From Lawsonibacter celer (GTDB lineage: Bacteria; Bacillota; Clostridia; Oscillospirales; Oscillospiraceae), in the NCBI RefSeq assembly GCF_014281125.1, contig NZ_JACOEA010000005.1:62001-126000 (forward strand): a stretch of 64,000 bases of DNA. Direction: 5' to 3'. The translations under genes were made by a program, and so were the position numbers. The number at the start of each line of letters is the position of its first letter. Within the stretch, counting starts at the first letter, position 1. This document shows, one piece after another, positions 17,709 through 26,925 of this stretch. The notes beneath the pieces were generated by a model that saw only the letters and a program-made list of their open reading frames with translations, searched no databases and was not told the DNA's origin.

Positions 17709-17735
17709 CCCGGCTTTTGGGTTGCAAAAGCCGGG
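17709..17735 (+). other. Hairpin between walR and walK
   Basis: CCCGGCTTTT-7-AAAAGCCGGG in the 218-base gap between walR and walK. No T-run follows, so it may tune the ratio of regulator to kinase, or be neutral. Confidence 0.4.
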
Positions 17736-17860
17736 AGAAAACAACCATTTGCTTCTCTTTATCGAAGTGTCCACCGGACAATTCGACCCCTGGCCCCCGC
17801 GGCAGCGGCGCCCCGCCCCCTCAGGGGGACAGAACAAACAAGGAAAGAAGGTGACCATGG

Positions 17861-19645
17861 ATGTTTCGCAGCCTGCATATGAAACTGGTTTTGATCATGG
17901 TGCTGCTTATCGTCTCACTGATGACGGTGGTAGGGGCCTTTTTGATCAACTCCGTGGTCAACTACTATACCCAGGATTTCTATACGCAGATGGCCCTGGC
18001 CTTTGGGGACGAGGACTTCATCGGCGACCTGAAAACGCCGGTAGAGGGCGAGGAGAGCGGCGCGCAGAGCATTGCCCATATTCTGGAGAGCTACAACGGC
18101 ACCCTGGGCGTGGACAACCGCAGCCGCCGGTACTATGTGCTGGACGGCGGCGACGCCAGCTGCCTGGCCTATTCGGACGAGGAACAGGCGGGCGGACAGG
18201 TAACCCTGACCCGCAATCTCTCCCTGGCCCTCAACGGGGAGACGGGAGACGAGAGTGACCCCGCGGTGGACTACATGGATGTGGCGGTCCCCATCGCCAG
18301 AGGGGACGGAAGCTACATTGTCTACGTGCTGGACAACCGTTCCACAGTCAAGAGCCTGAACAGCGAGCTCTTTAAGCTCATTATGGAGGCGCTGGTCTTT
18401 GGCCTGATTATCTCCGTGCTCCTCTCCTTCCTGCTGTCCAAGACCATGATCACCCCTATTGAGCGCCTGACCGAGGGCGCGGAGCGGGTGGCGGACGGGG
18501 ACTTTTCACACAAGATCGAGGTGGCCTCCCGGGACGAGATCGGCGTGCTCACGGGCACCTTCAACGAGATGGCACGTCAGCTGAAGGAGACCCTGGAGGA
18601 GGTGGAAAATGAACGCAACAAGCTGGGGACCCTCTTCCTCCACATGACCGACGGCGTGGTGGCCTTCTCCCGGGACGGGGCGGTCATCCAGTCCAACCCC
18701 GCCGCCGAGGACCTGCTGGGCCGGGCCATTCCCATCGGTGGGACAGAGAATTATGACACCCTGTTCTCCGACATCGCCCCCCTCCAGGGGGTACTGGCGG
18801 TGGAACAGCCCGGCTATCTGGACGGTACCCGGGACGTGGACGGTCGCAGCCTGGAGCTGCTGCTCACCCCCTTTGACCAGGAGCGGCTGGGCGGCGTGCT
18901 GGTGGTGATCCATGATGTGACCGAGCAGCGCAAGACCGAGGAGATGCGACGGGAGTTTGTGGCCAACGTATCCCACGAGCTGCGCACCCCTCTGACCAAT
19001 ATCCGCTCCTATGCGGAGACGCTGGTGGACAGTGCGGGAAACCTCCCCGCCGAGACGGAACAGAATTTTCTGGGCGTCATTCTCAACGAGTCCGACCGGA
19101 TGACCCACATTGTACAGGACCTGCTGACCCTCTCCCGATTTGATTCCGGCCGGACGGAGCTCAAGCTGGCCCCTTTCCCCTTTGAAGGGGCGGTGCGGGA
19201 TGTGTACCGGGCCATTCTGATGGACGCCCAGCGCCACGGGCACACGGTGCGGTTGGACCTGGAGCGGGGCCTGCCCGAGGTGGTGGGCGACCGGGAGCGT
19301 ATTCTTCAGGTGATGATGAACGTGGTGTCCAACGCCATCAAATACACCCCGGACGGGGGGCTGATTCAGATTTCAGCCGGGCGTATCGGCCCCAAGGTGT
19401 GGATGGAAGTAACCGACAACGGCATTGGCATCCCCGCCGAGGATCGGGGCCGCATTTTTGAGCGCTTTTACCGGGTGGACAAGGCCCGATCCCGGGAGTC
19501 CGGCGGCACAGGGCTGGGACTGTCCATCGCCAAGGAGATAATGGACCGACATGAGGGCACGCTGGAGCTGGTGGACCGGCCGGGACCGGGCCTGACGGTG
19601 CGTCTGACTCTGCTGGTGGAGGGACCGAGCCATGGACACCCGTAA
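17861..19645 (+). CDS. walK: Sensor histidine kinase, WalK-like
   Basis: 594 residues. Transmembrane segments lie at about 8-30 and 172-194 with an extracellular sensor of about 140 residues between. HAMP (about 195-250) and PAS (about 260-355) follow, then HisKA with His372 in VSHELRTPLTNI. The HATPase domain has N box MNVVSNAIKYTPDGG, G1 VTDNGIGIPAED and G2 GGTGLGLSIAKE. All catalytic boxes are intact. It overlaps walH by 14 bases. The architecture matches WalK, and the operon context supports it. Confidence 0.9.
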   Translation: MFRSLHMKLVLIMVLLIVSLMTVVGAFLINSVVNYYTQDFYTQMALAFGDEDFIGDLKTPVEGEESGAQSIAHILESYNGTLGVDNRSRRYYVLDGGDASCLAYSDEEQAGGQVTLTRNLSLALNGETGDESDPAVDYMDVAVPIARGDGSYIVYVLDNRSTVKSLNSELFKLIMEALVFGLIISVLLSFLLSKTMITPIERLTEGAERVADGDFSHKIEVASRDEIGVLTGTFNEMARQLKETLEEVENERNKLGTLFLHMTDGVVAFSRDGAVIQSNPAAEDLLGRAIPIGGTENYDTLFSDIAPLQGVLAVEQPGYLDGTRDVDGRSLELLLTPFDQERLGGVLVVIHDVTEQRKTEEMRREFVANVSHELRTPLTNIRSYAETLVDSAGNLPAETEQNFLGVILNESDRMTHIVQDLLTLSRFDSGRTELKLAPFPFEGAVRDVYRAILMDAQRHGHTVRLDLERGLPEVVGDRERILQVMMNVVSNAIKYTPDGGLIQISAGRIGPKVWMEVTDNGIGIPAEDRGRIFERFYRVDKARSRESGGTGLGLSIAKEIMDRHEGTLELVDRPGPGLTVRLTLLVEGPSHGHP

Positions 19646-20993
19646 AGAGCGAAGGCGCCGCCCCAACACCGTGGAGTGGGGGAAGAACCTGCTGATTGTG
19701 CTGCTGGTGTTCTCCGCGGTCTATCTGGCGGGGCGCAGCGGCATGGTCCATGAGCTCTCCGGCGGCACGCCCAGCGGCTGGATGGGGAGCCTGATTTCCT
19801 TTTTCCGCAGCCGCGGCGAGGCCGTTCCGGTCGAGGCACCGGGAGACGGCAGGCCCGCCATGGCGGCCCAGGCGGTGCGCATTGCCATCTGCAATGGTGA
19901 GGAGCGCTTCGCCGTGCAGTACGACACTGCCCAGACGGACCGGCTTTTTGACGCGGTGGGCGGTCTGCTGGGCGAGGGATTGGCCAGCGCCAAGTCCCCT
20001 GAGCAGGTGGATGAGGCTGTCTGGCGGCGGGCGCTGCAGACGCCGGGGGTATATTTTGACTTTTTGGGGCAGATTCCCCTGGACGCCCTTTACGCCTGGC
20101 TGGGCGAGGGCGCCAGCAACCCCAATCTGAGCGGGACGGCCCGACGGGTGCTGCTGGCCCGGGACAGCACAGACGCGGTGGTCCTGTACTATAGTAATGA
20201 GGAGACCGGCCTGTACTATGCCTGTGGGACAGCGGTGATCTACTCCGGACATATGGAGGAGATGTTGGCGGGCTACGGGGGAAATGGGGCCTTTTTCGCT
20301 TTTGAATACGGCGCGGAGCAGAGCTATGCGGAGCTGGACCCCTATGTGCTGATTTTTTCCGCCCCTCCCACGCCCGGGGCTTATCGGATTTCCAACCCCC
20401 TGGCCGGTGTGGCCGGCGCGCAGCTGGAGGCGCTGCAGAATGCCCTCTCGTTCCGGCCGCAGAGCAGCAGTGCGGTTTATCCCGTACAGGGAGGTATTAC
20501 CGTCCGGGAGGGGCGTGAGACCCTGACCATTGCCAGCGACGGTACGGTGACCTATCACGCCCCGGAGCAGGACGCCTCCCGCTATATGGTGGCGGAGGAC
20601 GGTCAGAGCGCCACGGACGCGCAGGTGATTGAGGCCGCCCGAGAGCTGGCTGCGGCTGCGGGCAGCTGGGCGGGGAGCGCCCGCCTCTATCTGACGGAGC
20701 TGGAGTACGGGGAGGACGGCACGCAGACAGTGCGCTTCGGCTACAGCCTGGAGGGAGCCATGGTCCGCTTAAGCGGGGACCTGCCCGCGGCGGAGTTTAC
20801 CGTGCGCGGCGGACAGATCACCGACTACACCATCCGGTTCCGCACGTACGAGGCCACAGGGGAGACCACCCTGGTGCTGCGGGAACAGCTGGCCGCCGCC
20901 GCCCTGTCCGCCCTGGACCGGGAGGGGCGGGAGCTGATCCTCTGCTACGAGGAGATCGGCGATCTCGCTCAGGCCGGCTGGGTGGCGCAGTAA
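19632..20993 (+). CDS. walH: YycH/WalH-like regulatory protein
   Basis: 453 residues. A short cytoplasmic N-terminus rich in Arg/Lys precedes one membrane anchor (about 19-36), and the rest is outside the membrane. Overall similarity to YycH is low, as is usual in Clostridia. Identification rests on topology, size and position between walK and the YycI-like gene. In Bacillus and Staphylococcus YycH and YycI form a membrane complex that adjusts WalK activity. Its start overlaps the end of walK, which implies coupled translation. Confidence 0.75.
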   Translation: MDTRKERRRRPNTVEWGKNLLIVLLVFSAVYLAGRSGMVHELSGGTPSGWMGSLISFFRSRGEAVPVEAPGDGRPAMAAQAVRIAICNGEERFAVQYDTAQTDRLFDAVGGLLGEGLASAKSPEQVDEAVWRRALQTPGVYFDFLGQIPLDALYAWLGEGASNPNLSGTARRVLLARDSTDAVVLYYSNEETGLYYACGTAVIYSGHMEEMLAGYGGNGAFFAFEYGAEQSYAELDPYVLIFSAPPTPGAYRISNPLAGVAGAQLEALQNALSFRPQSSSAVYPVQGGITVREGRETLTIASDGTVTYHAPEQDASRYMVAEDGQSATDAQVIEAARELAAAAGSWAGSARLYLTELEYGEDGTQTVRFGYSLEGAMVRLSGDLPAAEFTVRGGQITDYTIRFRTYEATGETTLVLREQLAAAALSALDREGRELILCYEEIGDLAQAGWVAQ

Positions 20994-21012
20994 AACAGAA
21001 AGGAGGGCCGGC

Positions 21013-21840
21013 ATGGAGTGGTCGAAAATCAAAAACATCATTATCCTGATCCTGGTCGGCCTGAATGTGTTTCTGCTGGCCCTGGTGGCAGTGCGGGAGA
21101 GCAAGAGCGCACGCTATCAGGAGGAGGCGCGCGCCGGTGTGCTCTCTGCTCTGGAGCGCAGTGGGATCCAGTTTCTGCCGGAGAAGGTCCCGACGGATAT
21201 GGAGCTGACGCCGCTCACCGTGACCCGCAGCCGGGAGCGGGAGCAGAGCATGGCCCAGGCGCTCCTGGGGCCCGTGGAACGGGAGGATACGGGAGGAAGC
21301 GTGCGGGTGGTCTACACCGGCACAGGCGGGAGCGCCTCCTTCTCCAGCGACGGCAGGTTCAGCTTTGAGCTCAACGACCAGGCGCTGGCCCCGGAGGGAG
21401 ACACGCCTGCCCGGGCGGGGGCGGCCTGCCTGGAGCAGATGGGCCTGCAGGCCGTACTGGTGGAGACGCGGAGCGAGGGGGAGGACACTCTGCTGATTTA
21501 CCGGCAGAACTGGGAGGAGGTCCCGCTGTTCTCCTGCCAGGTGATCCTGACCTACCGCGACGGTACGTTGCGCCGCATTGAGGGAGAGTACCTGGAGGGC
21601 GCCGCAGTGCCGGCCCAGGGAAAGAGTCTGGATACCCTGACGGTACTGGTGCGGTTTCTGGCCGGTATGAACGAGTCAGGATATGTGTGCAGCCGCATCG
21701 ACGCGATGACGGCGGGGTATCTCTCCAGCGTCAGCGCCGCGCGGCCGGTGGTACAGCTGACGCCGGTGTGGTATATCACAACCGACACGGGCTCCTATTA
21801 CCTGGACGCGCTGACCGGTGCGCTGACCCAGGCGGGATAG
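21013..21840 (+). CDS. walI: YycI/WalI-like regulatory protein
   Basis: 275 residues. The N-terminus MEWSKIKNIIILILVGLNVF is the typical YycI start (charged W-S-K-x-K followed by a single membrane helix). The extracytoplasmic remainder has repeated beta-strand-like segments ending TDTGSYYLDALTG. Last gene of the wal operon, 19 bases after walH, with a strong terminator after it. Expected partner of the walH product in controlling WalK. Confidence 0.8.
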   Translation: MEWSKIKNIIILILVGLNVFLLALVAVRESKSARYQEEARAGVLSALERSGIQFLPEKVPTDMELTPLTVTRSREREQSMAQALLGPVEREDTGGSVRVVYTGTGGSASFSSDGRFSFELNDQALAPEGDTPARAGAACLEQMGLQAVLVETRSEGEDTLLIYRQNWEEVPLFSCQVILTYRDGTLRRIEGEYLEGAAVPAQGKSLDTLTVLVRFLAGMNESGYVCSRIDAMTAGYLSSVSAARPVVQLTPVWYITTDTGSYYLDALTGALTQAG

Positions 21841-21876
21841 GGGGCTGCGGGAAAGATTTGAAGGGTGAAAGGGAAC

Positions 21877-21924
21877 AAAGCGGGCCTTTTCCATGCCGGC
21901 GGGCATGGAAAAGGCCCGCTTTCT
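21877..21924 (+). terminator. wal operon terminator
   Basis: A 21-bp perfect stem (AAAGCGGGCCTTTTCCATGCC and complement) with a 4-base loop, 36 bases after the walI stop. Confidence 0.9.
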
Positions 21925-21979
21925 GTGCGCGTGCAACAAAAGGCGGGTGGGGGGCCTCTGATAAAAGGAGGTTATATTT

Positions 21980-22369
21980 ATGGCGGGTTATACGAACAAC
22001 TATCAATTGCACCAGTGGGAGGCGGGGGACGACTTTTTACGGACGGACTTCAATGAGGATTTTGTGAAGATTGATGCGGCGCTGGGGAAACTCAGCGTGG
22101 AGGTGGGCAGCTACGTGGGAGACGGAACATCGGAGCGTACGATTGCGCTGGGCTGCACCCCCAGGGCGGTGATCCTGTGTACCCACTACCCGCTCACCAG
22201 CGGCAGCGGGGACGCGGTGACCATTCTGACCCAGGCGTTCGGCGTGGGCATCTCCAACGACTCCGTGACTTTTTCCCCGAGGGCCGCGCTGGAGGGGAAC
22301 CTCCTGCGGCTGAACCACGCCCTGGTGAACGGAAGCGGGCACACCAGCTATTACCTGATCTTTCAATAA
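21980..22369 (+). CDS. Orphan phage tail-fibre-like protein
   Basis: 129 residues. The N-terminus YTNNYQLHQWEAGDDFLRTD followed by FNEDFVKIDAAL is the pattern that opens many clostridial phage tail-fibre and appendage proteins. The C-terminal part (about 50-129) looks like a small beta-rich head domain. No coiled coil or collagen-like shaft is present, so it is far shorter than a working fibre. It has its own AAAGGAGG ribosome site and is bounded by terminators on both sides. It lies 3.4 kb from the terminase gene, separated by an SLH gene on the opposite strand. It could be a displaced fibre of the 25-39 kb cluster or a relic. Confidence 0.65.
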   Translation: MAGYTNNYQLHQWEAGDDFLRTDFNEDFVKIDAALGKLSVEVGSYVGDGTSERTIALGCTPRAVILCTHYPLTSGSGDAVTILTQAFGVGISNDSVTFSPRAALEGNLLRLNHALVNGSGHTSYYLIFQ

Positions 22370-22377
22370 TGAGGAAA

Positions 22378-22409
22378 AGAGAAGCTCCCCGGAGGGAGCT
22401 TCTCTTTTT
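22378..22409 (+). terminator. Terminator after the tail-fibre-like gene
   Basis: AGAGAAGCTCCC-CGGA-GGGAGCTTCTCT followed by TTTT, starting 9 bases after the stop codon. Confidence 0.92.
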
Positions 22410-22438
22410 GCTTTGTCAGTGCGATTTGCAGTCAGGGA

Positions 22439-25006
22439 TTAGCCGACCACGTAGATCACAACGGCGTTGTTGGTGGCGGAGCCATTCACAACCTCAAGCA
22501 CGACCACGCAGGAGTTGCCGTTCACAGTGGTCTTGGTAGAGTCAACATAGACGACCTGGGCGTTCTCCATGTTGTACACGTTGCTAGAGCTGTCCATCAT
22601 CTGGTCGCCCACCACAGTGTAGGTGGCTGCAGCCTTGACGCAGGAAGCAACGGTGTAAGCACCGGTCACATTCATTTCATTGTCCCAGGTGTACACGCCA
22701 CCGGTGGTAACAATGCTGCCGCTGTTGTCGCCATACAGGGTGACCTTGGTGCCGTCGGCCTTGTAACCTTCGTACACACGGTAGGTGTTGCCATCGGCCT
22801 TCAGCTCAGTGGTGTAAACGCTGGAGTTGATGTAGGCAAAGTCGTTGGAGGCCACGGCGCTCAGGTCAGCGGCGAAGCCAAAGACGACCTTGGCAGTGCC
22901 CAGAGTAGAGGACGAGCCCAGAGCCACGACGGTGGTACCGGCGGTATCCAGTGTAGCACCGGCGGGCAGAGCGCCGGTGTATGTCACGGCAGTGCCCTTG
23001 GTGGCGTCATACAGGACGTAAACGGTGTTCTTGTCCAGCAGGGTGTTCTGAGAGGCGACCGTAGCAACGGTAGACCCCGTCACGATGCTGGTGGTAGTGC
23101 CCTGATACAGGGTGTCAGCCGCTACAGAGGTATCCACGGCCTGCAGAGTGATCTTGTTGTCCTTCACCTCGTAGCCGAAGACCTTGCCGTCAGCCAGCAG
23201 AGTGGCGAGGACGGCGTCCATTTCGTCCTTTGAATCCAAGCTTGTGTCATCGGCGTCAAAGACCTTAGTGCCGGCGATCTTGTACTCCTTGGTGGAGGAG
23301 TTGTAGTCCATGGCCAGGTCGTACACGGACACGGTGCCGTCAGCCAGTACGAAGCGGGCCTGAACAGCGGGGGTAGAGCCGTCCACAGTGGTGGTCACGG
23401 TGGAGACGTAGTTGCCCTTCAACTGGGCGAAGTTGGTATAGGTGTTGTTGATGGCGGTGGTCTTCACCACATAGCCATACTGATCGAAGAAATACTTGGC
23501 GGCGGTGGCGCTGTTGGAGAAGTCAGCGACAGCGACAGCGTCAGTGCCGTCATTAACGCCAGTGGCCACAGTGTAGACGGTGCCGCCTACGGTGATGGTT
23601 TTGTAGGTGTTGTTATAGGCGGACTGAGCGCCCTCCACCACGGTGGTGGGGTACACATGCAGGTAGCTGGCGCCCTGGTACGTGGTGACCACGTCGCCCT
23701 TGGCGAAGTCGCCGTGGAGCATGACGGTGTCGGTATTCACGGAGTCATCGGCGTAGTCGATCTTGTCCGCGGTGGAGCTGAAAGCATAGGTCTTGTCGCC
23801 GTTGGTGGCGGTGGTGATGTTGTCAATGGTCTCTACCTTGTAGCCAATGACGTTTACATCCGTGACCGCGCCGGTGTTGTCCACATAGATCTCCACAACC
23901 TTGCCGTTGGCGGTCAGGGTGGACAGCTTAGTGGCAATCACGTCGGTGGAGCTGGAGAAGGACAGGTCGCCGATAGCAGTGGTAGTAGCACCGATCTGAG
24001 TGGTGGCGTCCGCCAGCTTGGTGACGTTGAAGGTGTAGCCCTTCAGGTCCTTCACGATGGCAGCGGGCAGGGTAAAGGCGGTGTAGGTGACGACGGGGGT
24101 CTTGGCGGCGTTGAATACCAGCTCGTCAGTCGCTGCATCATAGGAGTTGTTGCTGTTCTTGTCCAGGTACCAGGCATAGGCAGCAGCGCGGGTGAAGTCA
24201 TCCGGGACGCCGGCGCCCTTGTGCAGCTTGGGGAAGTACTTCTCGCAGAACTGCTGATAGCCCAGGCTGCCGTCAGTGGCGCCGGCGCCGGCGTAGTTGG
24301 AAGCGCCCTCGCTGGCGATGGTGACGGCGGCGGCGTCAGAGGCGCCGATCACGATAGAGGTGCCGTCAGAGGTGGTGACCTCAGTGCCCTTGTTGGAATA
24401 GCGGACCATGTTGGCGGTCAGAGCCTGGAAAGCCATCTGGGCGGCGCTGTCGCGGCTCAGGGGGTCGGAGAGGACGATGCCGTCCACGGCGATGCCGGCG
24501 GAGACCATGTCCACAGCGATGTTGGTGGACCAGTCCTTGCCCACGTAGCCCTCGATCTTGGCGTCATAGCCCAGAGCGACCAGCAGCATCTTGCCGAAAG
24601 CGATGCCGGTCAGCTCACCCTCGGGATTGAAGGTGCCGTCACCGGCGCCGGCCAGGATGCCCAGGTTGGCACAGTAGGCGATGAAGGGAGCGGACCAGCG
24701 GTTGGCGGCCACGTCGGAGAAGATGGAGCTGTTGTTGCTCAGCTTCTCGGCGTTGGCCGGGCCCATCATCATATAGCAGATGATCTTGGCGGCCTGCTCA
24801 CGGGTCAGGATGCCGGTGGGATTAAAGTCGCCCTTGTTGGTGCCTTCGAGCACCTTGAGAGCGGACATCACCGCAACGGCCTCAGTGTTCTTGATCTCGG
24901 CCTGATCGCCGAAATCCTTGCCCGCAGCGCTGGCGGAGACGACCATCATGCCGATGAGCATGGCGGCGGCCAGGACCAGACTGAGAGCGCGCTTGAGGTT
25001 TCTCAT
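22439..25006 (-). CDS. SLH-domain S-layer-like protein
   Basis: 855 residues, secreted. Signal peptide of about 29 residues, identical for its first 19 residues to the protein at the left edge. SLH modules fall in about residues 33-215 (for example GDFNPTGILTREQAAKIICY and GDGTFNPEGELTGIAFGKML). The C-terminal 600 residues are Thr/Val/Asp-rich with many short beta-type repeats, as in S-layer subunits. ATG 25006 follows AAGGAGGAATATCC. It is a paralogue of 1-2021, and both share a duplicated leader. A high expression level is suggested by the strong ribosome site. Which paralogue forms the lattice is unknown. Confidence 0.9.
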   Translation of the reverse strand: MRNLKRALSLVLAAAMLIGMMVVSASAAGKDFGDQAEIKNTEAVAVMSALKVLEGTNKGDFNPTGILTREQAAKIICYMMMGPANAEKLSNNSSIFSDVAANRWSAPFIAYCANLGILAGAGDGTFNPEGELTGIAFGKMLLVALGYDAKIEGYVGKDWSTNIAVDMVSAGIAVDGIVLSDPLSRDSAAQMAFQALTANMVRYSNKGTEVTTSDGTSIVIGASDAAAVTIASEGASNYAGAGATDGSLGYQQFCEKYFPKLHKGAGVPDDFTRAAAYAWYLDKNSNNSYDAATDELVFNAAKTPVVTYTAFTLPAAIVKDLKGYTFNVTKLADATTQIGATTTAIGDLSFSSSTDVIATKLSTLTANGKVVEIYVDNTGAVTDVNVIGYKVETIDNITTATNGDKTYAFSSTADKIDYADDSVNTDTVMLHGDFAKGDVVTTYQGASYLHVYPTTVVEGAQSAYNNTYKTITVGGTVYTVATGVNDGTDAVAVADFSNSATAAKYFFDQYGYVVKTTAINNTYTNFAQLKGNYVSTVTTTVDGSTPAVQARFVLADGTVSVYDLAMDYNSSTKEYKIAGTKVFDADDTSLDSKDEMDAVLATLLADGKVFGYEVKDNKITLQAVDTSVAADTLYQGTTTSIVTGSTVATVASQNTLLDKNTVYVLYDATKGTAVTYTGALPAGATLDTAGTTVVALGSSSTLGTAKVVFGFAADLSAVASNDFAYINSSVYTTELKADGNTYRVYEGYKADGTKVTLYGDNSGSIVTTGGVYTWDNEMNVTGAYTVASCVKAAATYTVVGDQMMDSSSNVYNMENAQVVYVDSTKTTVNGNSCVVVLEVVNGSATNNAVVIYVVG

Positions 25007-25284
25007 TTGGATATTCCTCCTTTTAAAATTTGAGCTGGGGCGCTGTTTCCCTTGTTCAAATTGCCGAACAGGGGCGTATAACGCCCCTTGCACCCATCAA
25101 ATTGGTTGCTGAAGGCAAATGTTTTAATTAGAAATACGACTGTTTCTCCTTTGAAAGTTCCGGTGGTAGACATTTGGTAGACAGACTTTCTGATTTGAAC
25201 AATATAAAACCCGAAAATGGCTGCGCGGCAGTCACTTGCGGGTTTGGCTTGGTAGACATTTGGTAGACATTCTCCTCAATTGCA
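24942..25284 (-). repeat. Duplicated SLH-gene leader, copy B
   Basis: Partner of 1957-2299 (constant offset 22,985, no gaps). It includes four GTCTACC-type motifs flanking a long hairpin and the 5'-UTR palindrome. The match stops abruptly at 25284. From 25285 on, the sequence is the phage cluster's leader, with the ribosome site GAGGTGA at 25338. The rest of the gap to 25350 shows no gene. Confidence 0.9.
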
Positions 25285-25350
25285 CCTTTTGGATGTACAA
25301 AAGGCAGCAACTTTTTCAGAAGGAGGGAGAGGGGTGTGAGGTGAGCGCAG

Positions 25351-25665
25351 GTGCGAAAGAAATTGCCGGACAGGACACAGCTGCTGCGGCAAATGGAGGA
25401 CATCGCGAACTGCCGGGTGAACGACGCGGTAAAGCTGGCCTTCCTGGACGGCCAATGGCCGGAGGAGATTGACGAAATGGATTTGTCCGCCCTGACGGAG
25501 CTGCGGCGCAATGGAAACGGGATGGTGGAGATGAAATTCATAAACCGGGTGGCCGCGCTGGAGCGGCTGCTGGAGCTGACCGACGGGGGAAAAGACGAGA
25601 AGGCAGCGGAGTTTTTCCGGGCTTTGGACCAGCGGGCAGGGCGCGGAGAGCCAGATGGAATTTAA
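25351..25665 (+). CDS. Putative phage terminase small subunit
   Basis: 104 residues, with position and pattern of PBSX-type small terminases: an N-terminal helical part (RTQLLRQMEDIANCRVNDAV) and the block ALTELRRNGNGMVEMKFINR followed by AALERLLEL. Such proteins recognise DNA for packaging. The start is GTG 25351, six bases after GAGGTGA; no other in-frame start exists, because a stop lies just upstream. Overlaps the large subunit gene by 11 bases. First gene of a one-directional cluster. Confidence 0.7.
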   Translation: MRKKLPDRTQLLRQMEDIANCRVNDAVKLAFLDGQWPEEIDEMDLSALTELRRNGNGMVEMKFINRVAALERLLELTDGGKDEKAAEFFRALDQRAGRGEPDGI

Positions 25666-26911
25666 GGCTTTTTCCGAAAAGCAGAAAACCGTGTTGACCT
25701 GGTGGTGCGAGCACTCCCCCTTTCGGGAGCGGGAGGCCGTCATCTGTGACGGCGCGGTGCGCAGCGGCAAGACTCTATGCACGGGGCTGTCCTTTTTCTG
25801 CTGGGCTATGGGGCGCTTTCAGGGAGCGCAGTTTGCCCTGTGCGGGAGGACCATCCGCGGGCTGCGGCGGAACCTGCTCTCCAGCGTGATGCCTGCGCTG
25901 AAGGGGCTAGGGTTCCATGTGGAGGACCGGGCGTCCCAGAACAGGCTGACTGTGCGCTTTGGTGGGCGGGAGAACACTTTCTACCTCTTCGGGGGCAAGG
26001 ACGAGGGCAGCGCGGGGCTGATCCAGGGGGTGACGCTGGCCGGGGTACTGCTGGATGAGGCGGCGCTGATGCCCCGATCCTTTGTGGAACAGGCCTGCGC
26101 GCGCTGCTCTGTGGAAGGGGCGCGGCTGTGGTTCAACTGCAACCCTGAAGGACCAGGGCACTGGTTTTACAGGGAGTGGATTGCAAAGAGCGAGGAGCGG
26201 CGGGCCCTCTACCTGCACTTTACCATGGAGGACAATCCGGCGCTGAGCGGAGAGATGATCGGACGGTATGCCAGAAGCTTCAGCGGCGCTTTTTACCGGC
26301 GGTTCGTGCTGGGAGAGTGGACCGCCTCGGAGGGGAGGGTGTACGACTTCTTTGACGAGGAGCTGGTACAGCCTGTGCCGGAGGGGCTGTTTGAGCGCTG
26401 GTGCATCTCCTGCGACTACGGGACGGTAAACCCTGCCTCCTTCGGGCTGTGGGGCGCGCGGGGCGGTATATGGTACCGGGTAAAGGAGTTTTACTACGAC
26501 TCCCGCGCCGAGGGGCGGCAGAAAACCGACGGAGAGTATGCCGCCGACCTGGCGCGGCTGGCCGGGGGGCGAAGCATTGAACAGGTAGTGGTGGACCCGT
26601 CGGCGGCCAGCTTCATGGAGCTGCTCAGGCGCAAGGGCTGGCGGGTGGTAAAGGCGGAAAATGATGTGCTGGCGGGCATCCGGCTGACCGCAGAGCTGCT
26701 GCGGCAGGGAAGGCTGGTCATCTGCCAGGGATGCGACGACGCAATCCGGGAGTTTGGGCTGTATTGCTGGGACGAGCGGGCGGTGGGCGACCGGGTAAAG
26801 AAGGAACACGACCACGCTATGGATGAAATCCGGTACTTTGCCGCCACTGTGGCGGCGGGGCGGCCGGAGCCGTTTTTCGGAGCGGGATTTGTGGAGCGGG
26901 AGGCATTTTAA
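25655..26911 (+). CDS. Phage terminase large subunit (PBSX type)
   Basis: 418 residues. The ATPase domain has Walker A G33-A-V-R-S-G-K-T40 and Walker B VLLDEAA with Asp134-Glu135. The RNase H-like nuclease has acidic residues Asp254 (CDYGT), Asp314 (VVVDPSA) and Asp386/Asp390 (DHAMDEIRYF). All catalytic residues appear intact, so the packaging motor should be functional. It pumps DNA into the prohead and cuts it. The start overlaps the small subunit. Confidence 0.95.
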   Translation: MEFKAFSEKQKTVLTWWCEHSPFREREAVICDGAVRSGKTLCTGLSFFCWAMGRFQGAQFALCGRTIRGLRRNLLSSVMPALKGLGFHVEDRASQNRLTVRFGGRENTFYLFGGKDEGSAGLIQGVTLAGVLLDEAALMPRSFVEQACARCSVEGARLWFNCNPEGPGHWFYREWIAKSEERRALYLHFTMEDNPALSGEMIGRYARSFSGAFYRRFVLGEWTASEGRVYDFFDEELVQPVPEGLFERWCISCDYGTVNPASFGLWGARGGIWYRVKEFYYDSRAEGRQKTDGEYAADLARLAGGRSIEQVVVDPSAASFMELLRRKGWRVVKAENDVLAGIRLTAELLRQGRLVICQGCDDAIREFGLYCWDERAVGDRVKKEHDHAMDEIRYFAATVAAGRPEPFFGAGFVEREAF

Positions 26912-26925
26912 GGGGGAATGGGAGT

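Noticed and set aside
23657..25033. 458-codon plus-strand frame over the SLH gene
   Set aside because: Antisense to a protein with a clear signal peptide and SLH modules; Gly/Val/His-rich shadow.
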